DNA of 39,395 nucleotides, taken from Candidatus Methylomirabilota bacterium. Lineage in GTDB: Bacteria > Methylomirabilota > Methylomirabilia > Rokubacteriales > CSP1-6. Position 1 is the first letter of the stretch, and every line of letters starts with the position of its first letter. Shown here piece by piece: positions 37,115 through 39,395 of this stretch. The translations under genes were made by a program, and so were the position numbers. The DNA lies in contig DASTFB010000053.1 in the NCBI GenBank assembly GCA_035709005.1, positions 1 through 39,395 on the forward strand, in the 5' to 3' direction. The notes under the pieces were generated by a model. It had not been told where the DNA came from and did no database searches. It saw only the letters and a program-made list of their open reading frames with translations.

Positions 37115-37941
37115 CCCCCCGGGCTCTCGCCGGGCGAACCGTCGTGGTGACGCGGGCCGCCGACCAGGCGTCCGGGTTCGTGGAGCTCCTCGAGGGGGCC
37201 GGGGCCCGGGTGCTCGAGGCGCCGACCATCGCCATCGAGCCTCCGGTGTCCTGGGGGCCGCTCGATCGGGCTCTGGATGAGCTGGCGACGTTCACGTGGG
37301 CGGTGTTTACGAGCGTGAACGGCGTCGCCATGGTGGGCCGCCGCCTGGAGGAGCGCGGCCTGGACTGGAGCGGTTTCGCCCGACTGCGGGTGGCCGCGAT
37401 CGGCCCCGCCACGGCCGAAGCCCTGATCGAGCGCGGTCTGCGACCCGCGGCCGTACCCGAGGAGTATCGCGCCGAGGCGCTGGCGCAACGGTTGCGGTCC
37501 CACATCGGCGCCGAAGACCGCGTCTTGCTGGCGCGGGCGGCGCAGGCGCGCGAGGTGCTGGCGCGGGAGCTGGCGGCACTGGGGGCGGCAGTGGTCGAGG
37601 TGCCTGCGTATACTACGCGACGGGTGGAGGTCGGCACCGGACCCTTGCGCGAGGCGCTGGCGGCCAGGACGGTGGACGTGGTCACGTTCACGAGCTCGTC
37701 GACGGCGCGCAACTTCGCCGAGCTGTTCACCGTGGAGGAACGGCAGGCCTGGCTCGACGGTGTCACCATCGCCTGCATCGGTCCTATCACGGCGGCCACC
37801 GCGGCCGAGTACGGCCTGCCCACCCACGTGATGCCGCGGCAGTACACGATCGCCGCACTGGCCGGCGCGATCGACGAGCATTTCGCCCGCGCGCGGCGGC
37901 CCTCGGGGTCGGAGCCACGCGCGGACAGGAGGAGTCAGTGA
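37111..37941 (+). CDS. hemD: Uroporphyrinogen-III synthase
   Basis: HemD cyclises hydroxymethylbilane with inversion of ring D. The 276-residue protein has the typical two-domain, low-identity pattern: [21 protein letters not shown] at the start (residues 10-30), [24 protein letters not shown], then [15 protein letters not shown] and [16 protein letters not shown]. The start is GTG at 37111 with GGAGGG upstream, overlapping the hemC stop (GTGA). The last base is shared with the hemB start. Protein-family members vary greatly, so recognition rests on the TS-rich and IGP motifs plus operon position. Confidence 0.93.
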   Translation: MTPRALAGRTVVVTRAADQASGFVELLEGAGARVLEAPTIAIEPPVSWGPLDRALDELATFTWAVFTSVNGVAMVGRRLEERGLDWSGFARLRVAAIGPATAEALIERGLRPAAVPEEYRAEALAQRLRSHIGAEDRVLLARAAQAREVLARELAALGAAVVEVPAYTTRRVEVGTGPLREALAARTVDVVTFTSSSTARNFAELFTVEERQAWLDGVTIACIGPITAATAAEYGLPTHVMPRQYTIAALAGAIDEHFARARRPSGSEPRADRRSQ

Positions 37942-38921
37942 TGGGACAGGGGATGTTTCGCCCGCGCCGCCTGAGAGAGAAACCGCTGCTGCGCACGCTG
38001 GTGCGCGAGACGCGGCTGGCGGTGGACGACCTGGTCTACCCGGCCTTCGTCATCCACGGTCGCGGGGTGCGCGAGCCGATCGCCTCGATGCCGGGACAGA
38101 GCCGGCTGTCCATCGACGAGCTGTTGAAGGAGGCCAAGGACGTGGCGGCCATGGGGATCCCGGCCCTGCTCCTGTTCGGCCTGCCCGCCCACAAGGACCC
38201 GCGCGGCTCGGAAGCCTACGCCGACGACGGCATCGTGCAGCAGGCGATCCGGGCGGTGAAGGACACCGTGCCCGACCTGCTGGTCGTCACCGACGTCTGT
38301 CTCTGTCAGTACACGAGCCACGGCCATTGCGGGATCGTCGAGAACGGGACGGTGCGCAACGATCCCTCCCTGGAGCTGCTGGCGCGTGTGGCCGTCTCTC
38401 ATGCCGACGCGGGCGCGGACGTGGTGGCGCCTTCGGACATGATGGACGGACGGGTCGGGGCCATCCGCGAGGCCCTGGACGAGGCCGACTACGCGGAGAC
38501 GCCGATCATGGCCTACTCGGCCAAGTACGCCTCGGCGTTCTACGGCCCCTTCCGGGAGGCGGCCGAGTCCGCGCCGCAATTCGGCGACCGTCGCGCGTAC
38601 CAGATGGACCCGGCCAACGCCGCCGAGGCCATGCGGGAGATCGCCCTGGACCTGGACGAGGGGGCCGACATCATCATGGTGAAGCCGGCGCTCCCCTACC
38701 TCGACGTGATCTCGCGGGCGCGGTCGGAGTTCGGGGTGCCGCTGGCCGCCTACTCGGTGTCGGGGGAGTACGCCATGATCAAGGCGGCCGGACAGCTCGG
38801 GTGGCTGGACGAGGAGCTCGCCATGATGGAGGCGGTCACGGCGATCCGGCGCGCCGGGGCCGACATCGTCATCACCTACTTCGCCAAGGAGGTCGCCCGC
38901 CGGCTGGAGCGGGCGCGCTGA
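37941..38921 (+). CDS. hemB: Porphobilinogen synthase (delta-aminolevulinate dehydratase), zinc type
   Basis: HemB condenses two 5-aminolevulinates. The 326-residue protein has the zinc-binding motif [14 protein letters not shown] with three cysteines, marking the Zn-dependent type. The Schiff-base lysines are K195 in [14 protein letters not shown] and K248 in [11 protein letters not shown]. The active-site lid is near [18 protein letters not shown] precedes the ATG, which shares a base with the hemD stop. It completes the route from glutamyl-tRNA to uroporphyrinogen III, except for hemL. A regulator gene follows 14 bp later. Confidence 0.97.
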   Translation: MGQGMFRPRRLREKPLLRTLVRETRLAVDDLVYPAFVIHGRGVREPIASMPGQSRLSIDELLKEAKDVAAMGIPALLLFGLPAHKDPRGSEAYADDGIVQQAIRAVKDTVPDLLVVTDVCLCQYTSHGHCGIVENGTVRNDPSLELLARVAVSHADAGADVVAPSDMMDGRVGAIREALDEADYAETPIMAYSAKYASAFYGPFREAAESAPQFGDRRAYQMDPANAAEAMREIALDLDEGADIIMVKPALPYLDVISRARSEFGVPLAAYSVSGEYAMIKAAGQLGWLDEELAMMEAVTAIRRAGADIVITYFAKEVARRLERAR

Positions 38922-38935
38922 GGGAGGCCCCGGCC

Positions 38936-39385
38936 ATCACCACCCGCCTGCGCATCTCGGCGAAGGGCGAGTACGCCATCAAGGCGGTGCTCGACCTGGC
39001 CGTGCATCATGGCCGAGGGTTGATTCCGATCCAGGAGATCGCCGCGCGGCAGCGCATCCCTCAGCGCTATCTGGAGCAGGTGCTCCTGGCCCTCAAGCGC
39101 GCGGGGCTGCTCACCTCCCGGCGGGGCGCCGCCGGCGGCTATCTGCTCACCCGGCTGCCCGAGGACATCACCGTGGGCGCCGTCTTGCGGGCGGTCGAGG
39201 GGGAGCGCGCCCCCTTCGACACGACGGGGCCGGGCCGCGCCGGACGCGACGGCCATGGCCTGGCCGAGCTCTGGGAAGAGATCGCGGACGCGGTCTGCCA
39301 CGTGGTGGATCGGCTCAATTTCGGCGACCTGGCGTCGCGCGCCCGCGCGCAGGCGGCGGCGGCGCGGCCCATGTACCACATCTGA
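38936..39385 (+). CDS. Rrf2-family transcriptional regulator, apparent ATC start
   Basis: The 149-residue protein has the Rrf2 winged helix: LRISAKGEYAIKAVLDLAVHH (seen as RISAKGEYAIKAVLDL), the helix IPIQEIAARQRIPQRYLEQV and the wing RRGAAGGYLLTRLPEDITVG. The three clustered cysteines that bind the Fe-S cluster in IscR/NsrR are absent; the only cysteine is in ADAVCHVV, so it resembles the CymR group. The domain requires a start within a few codons of LRISAKGEY. The only candidate with a ribosome binding site is ATC at 38936, 8 nt after AGGGAGG. Regulation of sulfur, cysteine or heme genes is possible (inference). Confidence 0.85.
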   Translation: MTTRLRISAKGEYAIKAVLDLAVHHGRGLIPIQEIAARQRIPQRYLEQVLLALKRAGLLTSRRGAAGGYLLTRLPEDITVGAVLRAVEGERAPFDTTGPGRAGRDGHGLAELWEEIADAVCHVVDRLNFGDLASRARAQAAAARPMYHI

Positions 39386-39395
39386 CGGGCCGCGC

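Overview
The window is about 39 kb of very GC-rich bacterial chromosome, with most codon third positions G or C. All recognisable genes lie on the + strand, packed with 1-20 bp gaps or ATGA-type overlaps. The gene content is core plus carboxylate metabolism: PLP, branched-chain amino acid, phospholipid and heme synthesis, a ferredoxin-dependent 2-oxoacid oxidoreductase, tripartite tricarboxylate transport, and a membrane-anchored formate dehydrogenase. This fits an uncultivated soil or subsurface lineage such as Methylomirabilota/Rokubacteria. That placement is inference; there is no rRNA or other phylogenetic marker here. I see no phage, IS, CRISPR, tRNA or rRNA.

Layout. 1-3167: the end of a PLP-dependent transferase, then pdxS, pdxT, a PaiB-like FMN protein and an alpha/beta hydrolase. 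3197-6953: a three-gene 2-oxoacid:ferredoxin oxidoreductase (fused gamma-delta, alpha, beta). Its alpha subunit carries the two substrate arginines that I recall from oxalate oxidoreductase. 7017-13114: TctC-TctB-TctA, a second carboxylate/anion permease, a tandem universal stress protein and a FadR-type regulator. 13132-26522: a promoter and an attenuator-like leader, then ppdK, a HOGA1-like aldolase, ilvB, ilvN, ilvC, psd, pssA, leuA, leuB, asd, a tiny membrane protein and truA. 26619-33959: fdhD, two unknown proteins, formate dehydrogenase alpha/beta/NrfD-type gamma, and fdhE. 34003-39385: hemX-hemA-hemC-hemD-hemB and an Rrf2 regulator.

How it may work together. The promoters of the 2-oxoacid oxidoreductase and formate dehydrogenase operons share an almost identical site, GCGGTCWGACCA. 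This is the core of the classical FadR operator, and a FadR-type regulator is encoded between the two operons next to carboxylate transporters. The simplest model is one C1/C2-acid regulon: uptake of a small carboxylate, its oxidation to CO2 with reduction of ferredoxin, and formate oxidation into the quinone pool. Substrate and regulator assignments are hypotheses.

Other notable signals are: a two-hairpin RNA leader present twice, before pdxS and before the oxidoreductase alpha gene, with compensatory base changes and identical spacing to the start codon; an attenuator-like leader with a Leu-rich peptide upstream of ppdK-ilv-leu; three genes that appear to start at ATC; and an 81-bp tandem duplication between psd and pssA.
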